Positions 32,707 to 41,333 of a stretch of 64,000 nucleotides of DNA are shown one piece after another (position 1 is the first letter of the stretch; every line of letters begins with the position of its first letter). This DNA comes from DASZHJ01 sp035517495 (lineage in GTDB: Bacteria > Pseudomonadota > Alphaproteobacteria > ATCC43930 > CGMCC-115725): NCBI GenBank assembly GCA_035517495.1, contig DATIYT010000103.1, positions 62,001 to 126,000 on the forward strand, in the 5' to 3' direction. Position numbers and translations under genes: made by a program. The notes beneath the pieces are model-generated. The model made no database searches, was not told the DNA's origin, and saw only the letters and a list, made by a program, of their open reading frames with translations.

Positions 32707-34494
32707 CTATTGGCCCTGCGGCGGCTCGGGCGCGGTCACCGCCGCGATCGAGGGCGCGGGCTCGAGTTCGGGGTCGGCCCCTTCGGCCGCGGCGCGCAGC
32801 TCGCGCCGGCGCGTCGCCGAGGGCCAGAGTCCCTCCGGGCGAAGGCGCATCATCAAGATCAGCGCCACGCCGTAGAACAGATAGCGGTACTCGCCGAATT
32901 CGCGCAGCAGCTCGGGGAGCCCGACCAGCGCCAATGCGCCCACGATCACACCGGGAAGGCTTCCCATGCCGCCGACGATGATGAGCGCGAGCACGTTGAT
33001 CGAGACCAGAAGCTGGAAGCTGCTGGGATAGACCGAAGTCAGCATCACCGCGAAGATCGAGCCCGCGAGGCCTGCAAAAGCGGCGCCGAGGCCATAGGCC
33101 AGGAGCTTCACCTTGACGAGGTTGATGCCCAGCGCCTGCGCTACGTCTTCGTCGTCGCGCACCGCCATCCAGGCGCGGCCGAGCCGCGAATTCTCCAGTC
33201 TCCAGGCGAAATAGGCGGCGATTCCCGCGCATACGAGCGTCAGGTAGAACAACTCCACGGGATCGCCGAGCTCGAATCCGAAGACGCGCGGCTTCGGGAT
33301 CTGGAGAATCCCCTCGGCACCCGCGAGCAGCGGCGCCGCGGCATCCGATTGCACGATCACGCGCACGATCTCGCCCAGCCCCATGGTCGCGACGGCGAGA
33401 TAATCGCCGCGCACTCCGAGCACGGGAATGCCGAAGAGAACCCCGACAACAACCGACGCTAGAACCGCGAGGGGCATCGCCTGCCAGTAGGAAAGGCTCG
33501 GAAATGCGGTATAAGCGGCAAGTGCGTGCGGGCTGTCGGCGGTCAAAAGCGCGGTCGTGTAGGCGCCCACGGCGAAGAAGGCGACGAAGCCCAGGTCGAG
33601 CAGTCCGGCGAGCCCGATCTCGAGGTTGAGTCCCATTCCCATGAGGATGTAGAGCCCGACCAGCATGAGCACCTGGCCGATATAGTTGCCGGCGACCAGC
33701 GGCAAGACCACGACCAGCACGAGCGCGGCCAGGACTTTGACAACCGTACCAGCGTGTCGCTCGGTCGCGTCCCGCTCGGCCGCGGTCTCGCGGCCCTCAT
33801 ACCAGCTCCAGAGTGCACTCAGCCCCGCCGCGATCGCGAAGATGATCAGCGAACCCTCTTGGGTCAGTCCCTCGTAGGTGTAGATCAAGTCGTGGATCGG
33901 ATCGAACCAGTCCGCGGTCGGCAGAATGAGCTGAATCAGCTCCTGGAACACACCGAAGACGACGACGGCGACAATGCCGATATTGATTGGTTTGCGGATC
34001 GCCGGCGAGGCGTGCGCCAGGATGGCGCCGAGCCCGCCGAGCACGGCGCTCGCGAAGACCAGGATCGCCAAGCCCGTGAAGATATCGTCGAACCCGAAGG
34101 TCAACATCTCCTCGAGCTGCGGCGAGAGCGCGATGAAAATCGATCGCAGGTCGAAAGTGTCCATCGCCAGGACGAGAGCCGCGAGCATGAGGCCCGTGAT
34201 GGCGCCGGCGAGCACGCTGTGCAGCAACACTTCCGGCAGCCGGCGCGCCGTTTCGCGGCGGGCGATGAAGGCGCCTGCCCCGAGCGCGATCGCGATCAGC
34301 GCCGCCTGTCCCAGGGAGAGCACATCGACGATGATCGCGCGGCCGTGGATCATCAGGAGGATGCCGACCGCCGCCAGATAAATACCGACAATGCCGAAGA
34401 CCAAACCGGTCAGCACGGCGCGTCGAAGTGGCGATGCCGGCGCTTTCTTGAGCCGCTGCAGGCGATGGGTGGTATCGGCAACGGTCATGCTCAT
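32707..34494 (-). CDS. livM: LIV-type ABC transporter permease LivM with a long N-terminal membrane extension
   Basis: 595 residues, whereas LivM proteins usually have about 300-430. The permease core begins near residue 250 (NYIGQVLMLVGLYILMGMGLNLEIG, then GLAGLLDLG and VAFFAVGAYTTALL) and includes the permease-ATPase contact region around GRAWMAVRDDEDVAQALGI. The first 245 residues hold about six additional hydrophobic helices (near 28-48, 52-75, 90-112, 138-165, 172-190 and 212-232). A Pro/Ala-rich cytoplasmic tail follows the core. The reading frame is continuous and codon use looks uniform, so I take it as one protein rather than a misread pair. The gene starts four bases after livH. Confidence 0.88.
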   Translation of the reverse strand: MSMTVADTTHRLQRLKKAPASPLRRAVLTGLVFGIVGIYLAAVGILLMIHGRAIIVDVLSLGQAALIAIALGAGAFIARRETARRLPEVLLHSVLAGAITGLMLAALVLAMDTFDLRSIFIALSPQLEEMLTFGFDDIFTGLAILVFASAVLGGLGAILAHASPAIRKPINIGIVAVVVFGVFQELIQLILPTADWFDPIHDLIYTYEGLTQEGSLIIFAIAAGLSALWSWYEGRETAAERDATERHAGTVVKVLAALVLVVVLPLVAGNYIGQVLMLVGLYILMGMGLNLEIGLAGLLDLGFVAFFAVGAYTTALLTADSPHALAAYTAFPSLSYWQAMPLAVLASVVVGVLFGIPVLGVRGDYLAVATMGLGEIVRVIVQSDAAAPLLAGAEGILQIPKPRVFGFELGDPVELFYLTLVCAGIAAYFAWRLENSRLGRAWMAVRDDEDVAQALGINLVKVKLLAYGLGAAFAGLAGSIFAVMLTSVYPSSFQLLVSINVLALIIVGGMGSLPGVIVGALALVGLPELLREFGEYRYLFYGVALILMMRLRPEGLWPSATRRRELRAAAEGADPELEPAPSIAAVTAPEPPQGQ

Positions 34495-34498
34495 CGCC

Positions 34499-35593
34499 TC
34501 ATGCGCGCTTCTTCGCCATCCGCTCGCCCAAGATACCGTGCGGGCGGAAGATCAGGACCATGATGAGCAGCGTGAAAGCAATCAGATCGCGCAGCTGATA
34601 TGGCGCGCGGATGCCTATGCCATCAAGGAAAAGCGACGGACCCACGGACTCGACGATGCCGAGAAAGAAGCCGCCCAACATGGCGCCGGGCACGCTGCCG
34701 ATTCCGCCGAGCACCGCGGCGCCGAAGGCTTTTATCCCCGGCGTGAACCCCATGTAGAAGTAGACTTGCTTGTAAACAAACGCATAGGAGACGCCCGCGA
34801 TGCCCGCCATGGCGCCGCCGAGGGCAAAGGTGAACACGACGACCTTGTCGACGTTGATGCCCATCATTGCGGCGGTATCGACGTCCTCCGAGACCGCCCT
34901 CATCGCCGTCCCCATGCGCGTTTTTTGAATGATCAAGTAGAGGACCGCCATCGCAACGATGGCCAGCACGATCACGATGAGGTCGACGCGCGGAACCACG
35001 AACCCGAAAATATCGGTCTTGACCGTCAGCCAGTCGGGGTCGGGATAGGAGCGGATGCTGGGTCCGAAAAAGCCGCGGAAAGTCTGCTCCAAAAAGAACG
35101 ACACGCCGATCGCGCAGATGAGCGGCGCCAGGCCGCGCACATGTCGGAACGGCCGATAGGCGATACGCTCCATCACCACGGCGAGCGTCATCGAGGTCGC
35201 GATCGCGACCAAAAGAATCACGGTCATCGCCGCGAGCGGATTGCTGTTAAGAAAGCCGGAATAGTCGAAGGTGTCCGCAATATAGTAACCGGCGAACGCA
35301 CCCGTCATCATCAAGTCGCCATGGGCGAAATTGATGAGCCGCAAAACGCCGTAGACCATCGTGTAGCCGAGCGCAATCAGCGCATAGACGCTGCCGATCG
35401 TGAGGCCGAACATCAGAAGATCGAACCACTGCGCGGCTTCGTAGCGCCCCTTGATCAGCGTTCCGATCGTGCCGCCGACCACCACCACGATGACGGCAAT
35501 GCGCAGGCACCAGAGGATGACGTCGACGAAAGTGAAGCGCGCCAAGGTGCGGAGACGCGGGATGTGCAGGCGAGACGCTGCCGCGTCGGCCAT
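34499..35593 (-). CDS. livH: LIV-type ABC transporter permease LivH
   Basis: 364 residues, a polytopic inner-membrane permease that forms the channel with LivM. YEAAQWFDLLMFGLTIGSVYALIALGYTMVYGVLRLINFAHGDLMMTG-like sequence near residues 50-95 is the classic LivH opening, and MRAVSEDVDTAAMMGINVDKV is the ATPase contact loop. A long N-terminal stretch with an extra hydrophobic helix precedes it. The gene is separated from the binding-protein gene by a 104-base spacer that contains a strong hairpin, which probably sets their relative expression. Confidence 0.92.
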   Translation of the reverse strand: MADAAASRLHIPRLRTLARFTFVDVILWCLRIAVIVVVVGGTIGTLIKGRYEAAQWFDLLMFGLTIGSVYALIALGYTMVYGVLRLINFAHGDLMMTGAFAGYYIADTFDYSGFLNSNPLAAMTVILLVAIATSMTLAVVMERIAYRPFRHVRGLAPLICAIGVSFFLEQTFRGFFGPSIRSYPDPDWLTVKTDIFGFVVPRVDLIVIVLAIVAMAVLYLIIQKTRMGTAMRAVSEDVDTAAMMGINVDKVVVFTFALGGAMAGIAGVSYAFVYKQVYFYMGFTPGIKAFGAAVLGGIGSVPGAMLGGFFLGIVESVGPSLFLDGIGIRAPYQLRDLIAFTLLIMVLIFRPHGILGERMAKKRA

Positions 35594-35635
35594 TGGAGAT
35601 GATCCTCAGGTGCCGGAGTTAACTTGGACAAAGAG

Positions 35636-35679
35636 AACCGGAGGCTGGCGCCGCGCGTGGCGGCGCCAAACCTCCGGTT
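35636..35679 (-). terminator. Strong hairpin between the binding-protein gene and livH (attenuator/stabiliser)
   Basis: AACCGGAGG pairs with CCTCCGGTT, and inside it TGGCGCCGC pairs with GCGGCGCCA around a five-base loop, giving 18 base pairs with one small internal mismatch. No U-run follows on the transcribed (minus) strand, so it is not a canonical intrinsic terminator. Such structures after the binding-protein gene commonly give partial read-through and protect the upstream mRNA. Confidence 0.6.
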
Positions 35680-35697
35680 TGCGGTACGTTGATACTC

Positions 35698-36951
35698 TCA
35701 GGGCCAAATCTTCTTTGGATTGACGCCGATCTTGAAAGTCTTGGGATCGGCGCTGGTGAACTGATAGACCGCCGGCTTGAACTTTCCGCACTCGCCGAAC
35801 TGGTCGCATGCGATCGGGCCGCTGATGCCATCGAACTTGGTGGCGAACACCGCGTCCCTGAGGGCCTTCTTGCCGATATAGAGGTTACCCTTGTCGTCGG
35901 TCTTGGCCACTTTCTCGATCGCCTTGAAGGCCAGCTCCGCGCCGTCAAACGCGTGCGCGTGGTAGCCTTCGATCGGCGCCTCGCCGAACTTCTTCTTGTA
36001 CTTATCGACGAACGCCGGATAGCCCTTGCCCATCGCCTCGGGCGAGAGGTCAGGATAGGTGATCGTGAAACCCACGACCGCACCCTTGGCGGCTTCGATC
36101 AAGTCAGCCGCCAGCATGCCCGAGCTGCCGATCAATGCGGTCTTCTCGAGGCCTGGTGTTTCCTTGGCCTGCCGCAGGATCTGCGCACCGGCCGCGACGA
36201 AGATCGGGAAATAGATCGCGTCCGGCTTCTCGCTGGCGATGCGCGTCAACAGCGGATGCATGTCGACGTCTTTTGGGTCGACTGCTTCTTCAGACAGGAC
36301 CGTGCCGCCCTTCGCCTTGAAGTTCTGCTCCGTGGCAAGCGCCAGCCCGCGTGCATAGGGGCTGCCGTCGTGGATGGTCACGATCTTTCTGACCTTGAGC
36401 ACGTCGAAAAGGTAGGTGGCGTCCGCCTTGCCCTGTTCGGCGTCGCTGTAGCAGGTACGCACGAAGCCGTCATACTCGGGTTTGCGATCCGAAGCGGTCA
36501 ACGGTGGCGCGGTTGGCGACGTGCCGATGCTGGTGATGCCGGCCTTCCAGAGGATCGGCGCGCCAGGCGTCGCTTCGCTCGAGCACGAGGGCCCGATTAC
36601 GATCACAAGGTTCGGAATGGATGCCAACTTCGTCGCCGCGGTTTGGCCGCCTTCGGCGTTGCAGAGCGAATCTTCGAAGTCGATCTTTATCGGATGGCCG
36701 AGCAATTTGCCCTTCATATCGTCGATCGCGATCTCGACCGCCCGCTTCTGGTCGGTGCCGAGCGCGCTGTCCGCGCCTGACAGCACGTAGTAGCTGCCAA
36801 GTTGGATGGGCGCTCCTTTTGGAATCATGATCACGCCGATCGGATCGGTGACCGGCCCCTTGGTTTCATCCGCCTGGGCGGCGGCCGCGAGGCTGGCCGC
36901 GACGCCCAACGCGACGCACCCCCGCAACAAAAGCGCTCTGTAGTTCCGCAT
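35698..36951 (-). CDS. LIV-type ABC transporter substrate-binding protein
   Basis: 417 residues from the ATG at 36951, which follows GAGGAGG; the longer frame to 37038 is not supported. A Sec signal peptide is visible (ALLLRGCVALGVAASLAAA) with cleavage expected after AQA at residue 27. The mature protein is a type I periplasmic binding protein: GADSALGTDQKRAVEIAIDDM, VIGPSCSSEATPGAPIL and HAFDGAELAFKAIEKV are typical. The order binding protein-livH-livM-livG-livF-Rieske places it first in its operon, as expected for the most abundant component. The ligand is not deducible. Confidence 0.92.
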   Translation of the reverse strand: MRNYRALLLRGCVALGVAASLAAAAQADETKGPVTDPIGVIMIPKGAPIQLGSYYVLSGADSALGTDQKRAVEIAIDDMKGKLLGHPIKIDFEDSLCNAEGGQTAATKLASIPNLVIVIGPSCSSEATPGAPILWKAGITSIGTSPTAPPLTASDRKPEYDGFVRTCYSDAEQGKADATYLFDVLKVRKIVTIHDGSPYARGLALATEQNFKAKGGTVLSEEAVDPKDVDMHPLLTRIASEKPDAIYFPIFVAAGAQILRQAKETPGLEKTALIGSSGMLAADLIEAAKGAVVGFTITYPDLSPEAMGKGYPAFVDKYKKKFGEAPIEGYHAHAFDGAELAFKAIEKVAKTDDKGNLYIGKKALRDAVFATKFDGISGPIACDQFGECGKFKPAVYQFTSADPKTFKIGVNPKKIWP

Positions 36952-37141
36952 GGCTCGAGCCTCCTCAATGATGGCCTGCCGCTGGTTGTTTCTTGTGCAA
37001 TGCGCACTCCCGCTGGGATATGGCGGCATTAAATCCATCCCGCGGTCGAACTATAGGCTCCGCTTGAACTCACCCCGTGCCGCCTGGCCGAGCCTGGACC
37101 ATGCGCGCCTTGCTTCACTCGGCGCGCTGCCCCCGCCTGGC

Positions 37142-37156
37142 CGGTTCGGCGAACCG
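37142..37156. terminator. Small hairpin downstream of the amidohydrolase operon
   Basis: CGGTTC and GAACCG pair around GGC, about 60 bases beyond the amidohydrolase stop and inside the 262-base spacer before the transporter operon. No T-run follows, so only weak termination or none would be expected. Confidence 0.25.
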
Positions 37157-37213
37157 ATGTTAAGCACGAGGCTCGAACCAGATCAATGGTGTTGCAGGCG
37201 CGGCAGAAGGCGC

Positions 37214-38725
37214 TCATGCGTCGTTGCCGGGCGGCGCGCCGTAGCGGTGGATGGAGAGCGATCGGCTCGCGATCCCGCGGCAGAATGTGCCGACGATCGG
37301 TTCCAGGCGCTCGGCCAGCTTCCGTTGCGCGGCGTTGCTTTGGCGCAGTCTCTCCGCGGCGGCTTCGGCGCGGCGTTTGAGCGCGCGGCGATCGACCGTC
37401 AGGATCTCGCCGCCGTCGACCACCACTCGGCCACCCACCAGGACTTTCTCGACCGCAGCACCGTCTTCGGTGTGCACCAGTTGGTTCACGATATTGTTGA
37501 GCGGCGTGTAGTTGATGTGCTCGGCGTCGAGACAGACGATGTCGGCGAAATAGCCGACCTCGATGCGGCCGAGCGCGCCCGCGAAGCCCAGCAGCGTGGC
37601 GCTCCCCTCGGTTGCCGCGCGCAGCACCTCGGGTGTCGAGAGCCATTGCCGGTAGTCGGGCCCGCGCACATTCGAGACAAGTGACGCGAGACGCATCGCC
37701 TCGAACATGTTGAGATTGTCGGAGCACGTGACGGCGTCGGTGCCGATTCCGACGCGAACCCCGGTCTGCAGCATTTGCCGGATCGGTGCAATACCGGAAC
37801 CGATGCGCATGTTGCTGCCGGGATTGTGCGCGACGGCGCCGCCATGATCGGCGATGAGCTTGATGTCGTCGCTGTCGAGCCAGACCGCGTGGGCCGCGGT
37901 GAAATTCGGTGCCAGCACCCCGATATGCGCGAGGTGCCGGGTCAGGCTGGTGCCGTAACGGTCATAGGCAGAAACCGCCTGTATCTTGGACTCGCCGAGA
38001 TGCGTGTGGTAGCCGGCCCCGTGCTCGCCCGCGAGCCGTTGGGCGCCGACCATGAATTCGTCGGCACAGTGCAGCGGGATGGTAGGTGCCAACGCCAGGC
38101 GCACACGGTCGCGGCCCAAAGGCCAGGACTTGAGCACGCCGGCACAGACCTCCAGGTGGCGTTCGCCGGAAGCGCTGGCGATGCGCCGAACCGCCTCGCG
38201 CAACTCATCGGGCAAGGCATCCATCAGCCCGGGGATTGCGGCATAAAAGGTGCGGTCGGCCATCATTGGCGCCACCACCGCGCGCATTCCCGCATCCGCG
38301 TAGGCGCGGCCCACGGCCTCGAGCCCCTCGCGCGACGGCTCGGGAAATTCCACGAACAGGTCGTAACAGGCAGTGCAGCCCTTGAGGAGCATCTCCACGG
38401 CCCCGATCGAGGCCGAGAGATACTTTTCCTCGGCCGAGGAATAGCGCGCTGTCCACGGCCCTGCGTTGAGCAGGAGTTCGAGGGTCCAGCGATCCCCCGC
38501 GCCCTTGCTGAGATTGCCGTGTCCGTGCGTGTGCGCGTTGAGGAGGCCGGGGATCAGCAGGCGCTCGCGCGCGTCAATGGTCTCGGCATCCTCGAGCGCG
38601 AGGCGTCCCCACGGTTCGATCGCGGCAATGTGTTCGCCCTCGATTAGAACGTCGGTTTCTTCCAGCGTGGCCGTGGCGTGGCGCAGCACGCGGCCGCCGC
38701 GGATGATCTTGCGTTGCCCTGGCAT
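37214..38725 (-). CDS. TrzA/AtzA-type amidohydrolase (cytosine/guanine-deaminase family)
   Basis: 503 residues, metal-dependent aminohydrolase. The first metal motif is H65-x-H67 (NAHTHGHG). Further family blocks are GYHTHLGESK, FTAAHAVWL with HNPGSNMRIGSG, and GIGTDAVTCSDNLNMFEAM, which contributes the catalytic Asp. Such enzymes deaminate or dechlorinate N-heterocycles, for example 8-oxoguanine, guanine, triazines or hydroxyatrazine. It is the third gene of a unit with an SDR and a 2-hydroxyacid dehydrogenase (nine-base gap). Whether the three act in one pathway is unknown. Confidence 0.87.
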   Translation of the reverse strand: MPGQRKIIRGGRVLRHATATLEETDVLIEGEHIAAIEPWGRLALEDAETIDARERLLIPGLLNAHTHGHGNLSKGAGDRWTLELLLNAGPWTARYSSAEEKYLSASIGAVEMLLKGCTACYDLFVEFPEPSREGLEAVGRAYADAGMRAVVAPMMADRTFYAAIPGLMDALPDELREAVRRIASASGERHLEVCAGVLKSWPLGRDRVRLALAPTIPLHCADEFMVGAQRLAGEHGAGYHTHLGESKIQAVSAYDRYGTSLTRHLAHIGVLAPNFTAAHAVWLDSDDIKLIADHGGAVAHNPGSNMRIGSGIAPIRQMLQTGVRVGIGTDAVTCSDNLNMFEAMRLASLVSNVRGPDYRQWLSTPEVLRAATEGSATLLGFAGALGRIEVGYFADIVCLDAEHINYTPLNNIVNQLVHTEDGAAVEKVLVGGRVVVDGGEILTVDRRALKRRAEAAAERLRQSNAAQRKLAERLEPIVGTFCRGIASRSLSIHRYGAPPGNDA

Positions 38726-38734
38726 AGCGGTTCC

Positions 38735-39661
38735 CTAATAACCTCGCGCACGATCGACTTGGTTGAGAAGTTGCTTGCCTGCTCTCGCGCGGCGCAGGTT
38801 CTCGACCACAAGCGGCGCCGCCGATGCCGCGCTGCCGAAGCTCGCGACATGCGGAGTCACCATGATTCGGGGATGCGACCAGAAGGGATGTGAGGGGTCG
38901 AGCGGCTCGCGCGAGAACACGTCGAGCGTCGCGCCGCCGATCTGCCCGCTATCGAGGGCCTCGAGCAACTCGCCTTCGACGAGGTGATCGCCGCGTCCCA
39001 CGTTGATCACTTTTGCGCCCTTGGGCAGCATTTGGAAGAACGGGGTGCCGAGGATGCCGCGCGTCTCGGCGGTGAGCGGCAGGAGGCAGATCAATATATC
39101 GGTGCCGGCCGCGAACGACCGCAGCTCCTCGGGGCCGGAGAAGCAGGAGACCCCCTCAATCCGCTTTGGCGAACGCGCCCAGCCGCGCACGGCAAAGCCG
39201 AACCCGACGAGCGTCTTTGCGACCGCCGACCCAAGCTCGCCCAGCCCCATAACCCCCACTCGCACGGCGCTTTTGTCCGGAGGCTGGCGATAGACCCATT
39301 CACGGCGCGCTTGTTCCTCGGTGTGCCGATCGAATTGCCGCTGGTAGCGGATCGCCGCGTAGAGGCAGTAATCCTGCATGTAGCGCGTGAGCATGGGATC
39401 GACCAGGCGCGCCAGCGGCACATGCGCCGGCAGGTTTGCAAGGTCGAGCTGATTGATTCCCGCACCCAGCGACAGAATTGCCTTTAGATGCGGATATCGG
39501 CCGAGGCCATCCGGAGGTTGCGTCCAGACCAGCGCCGCTTCAATGCGCCCGGGATCGGCAATCGCGGGCCACACATCCACTTCGAGCTCGGGCATTTCTG
39601 CCTTGAGCGCCGGAATCCATTCCGCGGGGTCGTCCAAATTGCTGTTGAAGAGGATTCGCAT
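38735..39661 (-). CDS. D-2-hydroxyacid dehydrogenase (glyoxylate/hydroxypyruvate reductase A-like)
   Basis: 308 residues from the ATG at 39661; the longer frame to 40108 lies inside the SDR gene and is rejected. The NAD(P) site is GVMGLGELGSAVAKTL. The catalytic Arg lies in the NVGRGDHLVEGELLEAL block, Glu in VFSREPL and His in VTPHVASFG. The short N-terminal half and WTQPPDGLGRYPHLKAILSLGAG are like the GhrA branch. It reduces glyoxylate, hydroxypyruvate or a similar 2-oxoacid. Eight bases separate it from the SDR upstream and nine from the amidohydrolase downstream. Confidence 0.88.
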   Translation of the reverse strand: MRILFNSNLDDPAEWIPALKAEMPELEVDVWPAIADPGRIEAALVWTQPPDGLGRYPHLKAILSLGAGINQLDLANLPAHVPLARLVDPMLTRYMQDYCLYAAIRYQRQFDRHTEEQARREWVYRQPPDKSAVRVGVMGLGELGSAVAKTLVGFGFAVRGWARSPKRIEGVSCFSGPEELRSFAAGTDILICLLPLTAETRGILGTPFFQMLPKGAKVINVGRGDHLVEGELLEALDSGQIGGATLDVFSREPLDPSHPFWSHPRIMVTPHVASFGSAASAAPLVVENLRRARAGKQLLNQVDRARGY

Positions 39662-39669
39662 CGCAGGGT

Positions 39670-40425
39670 TCAGCCCATCGAGAGCCCGCCATTGACCCGG
39701 AGCGTCTGGCCGGTGATGTAGGCGGCCTCGTCGGAAGCGAGAAAGGTCATCGCCGCCGCGATTTCCTCGGGCTTGCCGTAGCGCCGCATCGGCACCAGCT
39801 TGAGCGCCGCTTCGAGCCCCGCCGCGTCGATCTCTCCCAGCATCTCGGTTGCGATATAGCCGGGGGAGACCGCGTTCACGGTGACGCCGAAGGGTGCGGC
39901 CTCCGCCGCGATCGGGTGCAGCATCGCGACAATGCCGCCCTTGGAGGCCGTGCACACCGAATATTTGTTGCCGCCGAAATCCGCCACTTCGGTGATGCAG
40001 GATCCGGTCGCGATGATGCGGCCCGAGCGTTGACGCATCATCGCCGGGAGGGCCGCCCGGGTCACGTTGAAGAATCCGCTCAAATTGATGCCGATCGAGC
40101 GTGCCCAATCCTCGTCGCTACTCTCGATGAAGGGTTTGTCGATGATGACGCCGGCGTTGCTCACGAGGATGTCGAGCCGCCCGAAGGCATCGACTGCGCC
40201 GGCGATCAGCCGCTCGGCGTCAGCTCGTTTCGACACGTCGGCCTGTACGACGACCGCCGTGCCGCCAGCGGCGCGAATTTCGGCCGCGACCGCGTCCGCC
40301 TTGTCCCGGGTTGTAACGCAATTCACCACCACGCGCGCTCCCTCGCGCGCAAAGCGGAGCGCCACCGCTCGCCCAATGCCACGCGAGCTTCCGGTCACGA
40401 TCGCGGACTTTCCTTCAAGACGCAT
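39670..40425 (-). CDS. Short-chain dehydrogenase/reductase with altered catalytic tetrad
   Basis: 251 residues; the start at 40425 follows GGAGG, and the in-frame ATG at 40437 would have that site inside the gene. Cofactor motif TGSSRGIGRA, N115, S142 and VNAVSPGYIATEM are those of a classical FabG-like SDR. The catalytic block reads KYSVCTASKGG. Aligned on ASKGG, the tyrosine position is C158 (codon TGC at 39952-39954), with K162 kept. Alternatively Y155 is the base, and three residues are inserted before the lysine. Activity may therefore be altered. First gene of a three-gene unit with a dehydrogenase and an amidohydrolase. Confidence 0.85.
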   Translation of the reverse strand: MRLEGKSAIVTGSSRGIGRAVALRFAREGARVVVNCVTTRDKADAVAAEIRAAGGTAVVVQADVSKRADAERLIAGAVDAFGRLDILVSNAGVIIDKPFIESSDEDWARSIGINLSGFFNVTRAALPAMMRQRSGRIIATGSCITEVADFGGNKYSVCTASKGGIVAMLHPIAAEAAPFGVTVNAVSPGYIATEMLGEIDAAGLEAALKLVPMRRYGKPEEIAAAMTFLASDEAAYITGQTLRVNGGLSMG

Positions 40426-40568
40426 GGCTGCCTCCATTCTGGGCGGTCGCAAAGCGCGGTCGTTCGCCACTAAATCCCGTCGCCGGTCCGGGTTCAAGCC
40501 CCAGGGCGAAATGCCATCGGCCGGCGGAAACGAATGGGAGCCCGCCGTCAGGCACGCGATTCCCGGAC

Positions 40569-41228
40569 TTAAGGCTTTACCCCCGCGGTCGTGTGGCGCT
40601 GGCGCGCGTGAAACCGCTTTTGCTTGGCGCGATTGCCGCAAACCTCCATTTCGCACCACCGTCGGCTCTTGTTCTTCGTAATGTCGAAAAAAAGCCAGCC
40701 GCAGGAATCGCCGCGACACTGCTTGATCCGGGTGAGGTCGGCCTGAGTGAGGAGCGTGAGCGCCGAAAGCGCGATCGGCCCGAGAATCGCCTGCACGGGA
40801 GCATCCAGGGGATCCCAGGTCCACACAAACGTTCCACCAACGGGCCGTAGGCGCGAGTGCGCAATGCACTCTCCGTGAATCTGAGTTAGCCGGCGGACGG
40901 ACGCAGCGTCAGGGTCATGGCCGGACGCGACGGCCGTGCCGATCGAGTAGATGAGATCGCGCAGCTCCAGCGCGTGCATCAGCAGCTTCGCGGCCAAGCG
41001 CCGATTGCCGCTAGCGGCGCGGACGACCTTCTCGCCGTCCGTTGCCGTCAGCACCCCCGCATGATGCGCCCAGGCGACAACGTGTTCGGGGCGGAGCAAA
41101 TGATCGAGGTGCGTGGCGCTTCCGCGTCCCGACGCGGTGTTCGCGAAATCGAGGGCAAGCTCCTTGCCGATAAGCGGCAGGCTTCCCGCGCGTGATTCTT
41201 CGCTGGTGATGGTGGCGGTTGGGTTCAT
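40569..41228 (-). CDS. CGNR zinc-finger protein (ABATE domain), putative transcriptional regulator
   Basis: 219 residues from the ATG at 41228, which follows AGGTGG; the upstream ATG at 41264 would include part of the promoter region. An N-terminal ABATE-like domain (about 15-160) precedes a C-terminal CGNR zinc finger: C171, C176, C192 and C197 in CRGDSCGWLFFD...WCEMEVCGNRAKQKRFHARQ. CGNR proteins are presumed stress- or metabolite-responsive DNA-binding regulators. It diverges from a substrate-binding-protein gene, and a perfect palindrome lies in the 105-base spacer between them, which suggests it controls that gene. Confidence 0.88.
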   Translation of the reverse strand: MNPTATITSEESRAGSLPLIGKELALDFANTASGRGSATHLDHLLRPEHVVAWAHHAGVLTATDGEKVVRAASGNRRLAAKLLMHALELRDLIYSIGTAVASGHDPDAASVRRLTQIHGECIAHSRLRPVGGTFVWTWDPLDAPVQAILGPIALSALTLLTQADLTRIKQCRGDSCGWLFFDITKNKSRRWCEMEVCGNRAKQKRFHARQRHTTAGVKP

Positions 41229-41283
41229 ATAACCACCTAAATACATTTTACACGTTAATGTCAATGCGCTAGCGTAGCCTCAA

Positions 41284-41309
41284 AACTGTCATAACGAATT
41301 ATGACAGTT
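41284..41309. promoter_or_regulatory. Perfect 26-bp inverted repeat, likely operator
   Basis: AACTGTCATAA and TTATGACAGTT are exact 11-base reverse complements around CGAA. The element lies 24 bases before the start codon of the substrate-binding-protein gene and 55 bases from the start of the divergent CGNR gene. It is AT-rich against a GC-rich background, as expected of a regulator site covering a promoter. The CGNR protein is the obvious candidate to bind it. Confidence 0.65.
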
Positions 41310-41333
41310 AAACCAGGGAATGGGAGGCTGGCG

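Noticed and set aside
31405..33462. A 685-codon antisense frame over livF-livG-livM
   Set aside because: The opposite strand carries two ATPases with Walker motifs and a permease; the antisense product is Arg/Asp/His-rich with no domain.
36995..37012. A possible sigma-54 promoter (GG-N10-GC) upstream of the LIV binding protein
   Set aside because: Only the GG and TTGCA parts match; the rest of the -24 element does not, and no enhancer site is evident.
40489..40505. A tRNA T-arm-like sequence (GGTTCAAGCC)
   Set aside because: No acceptor stem, D-arm or anticodon arm can be folded around it.
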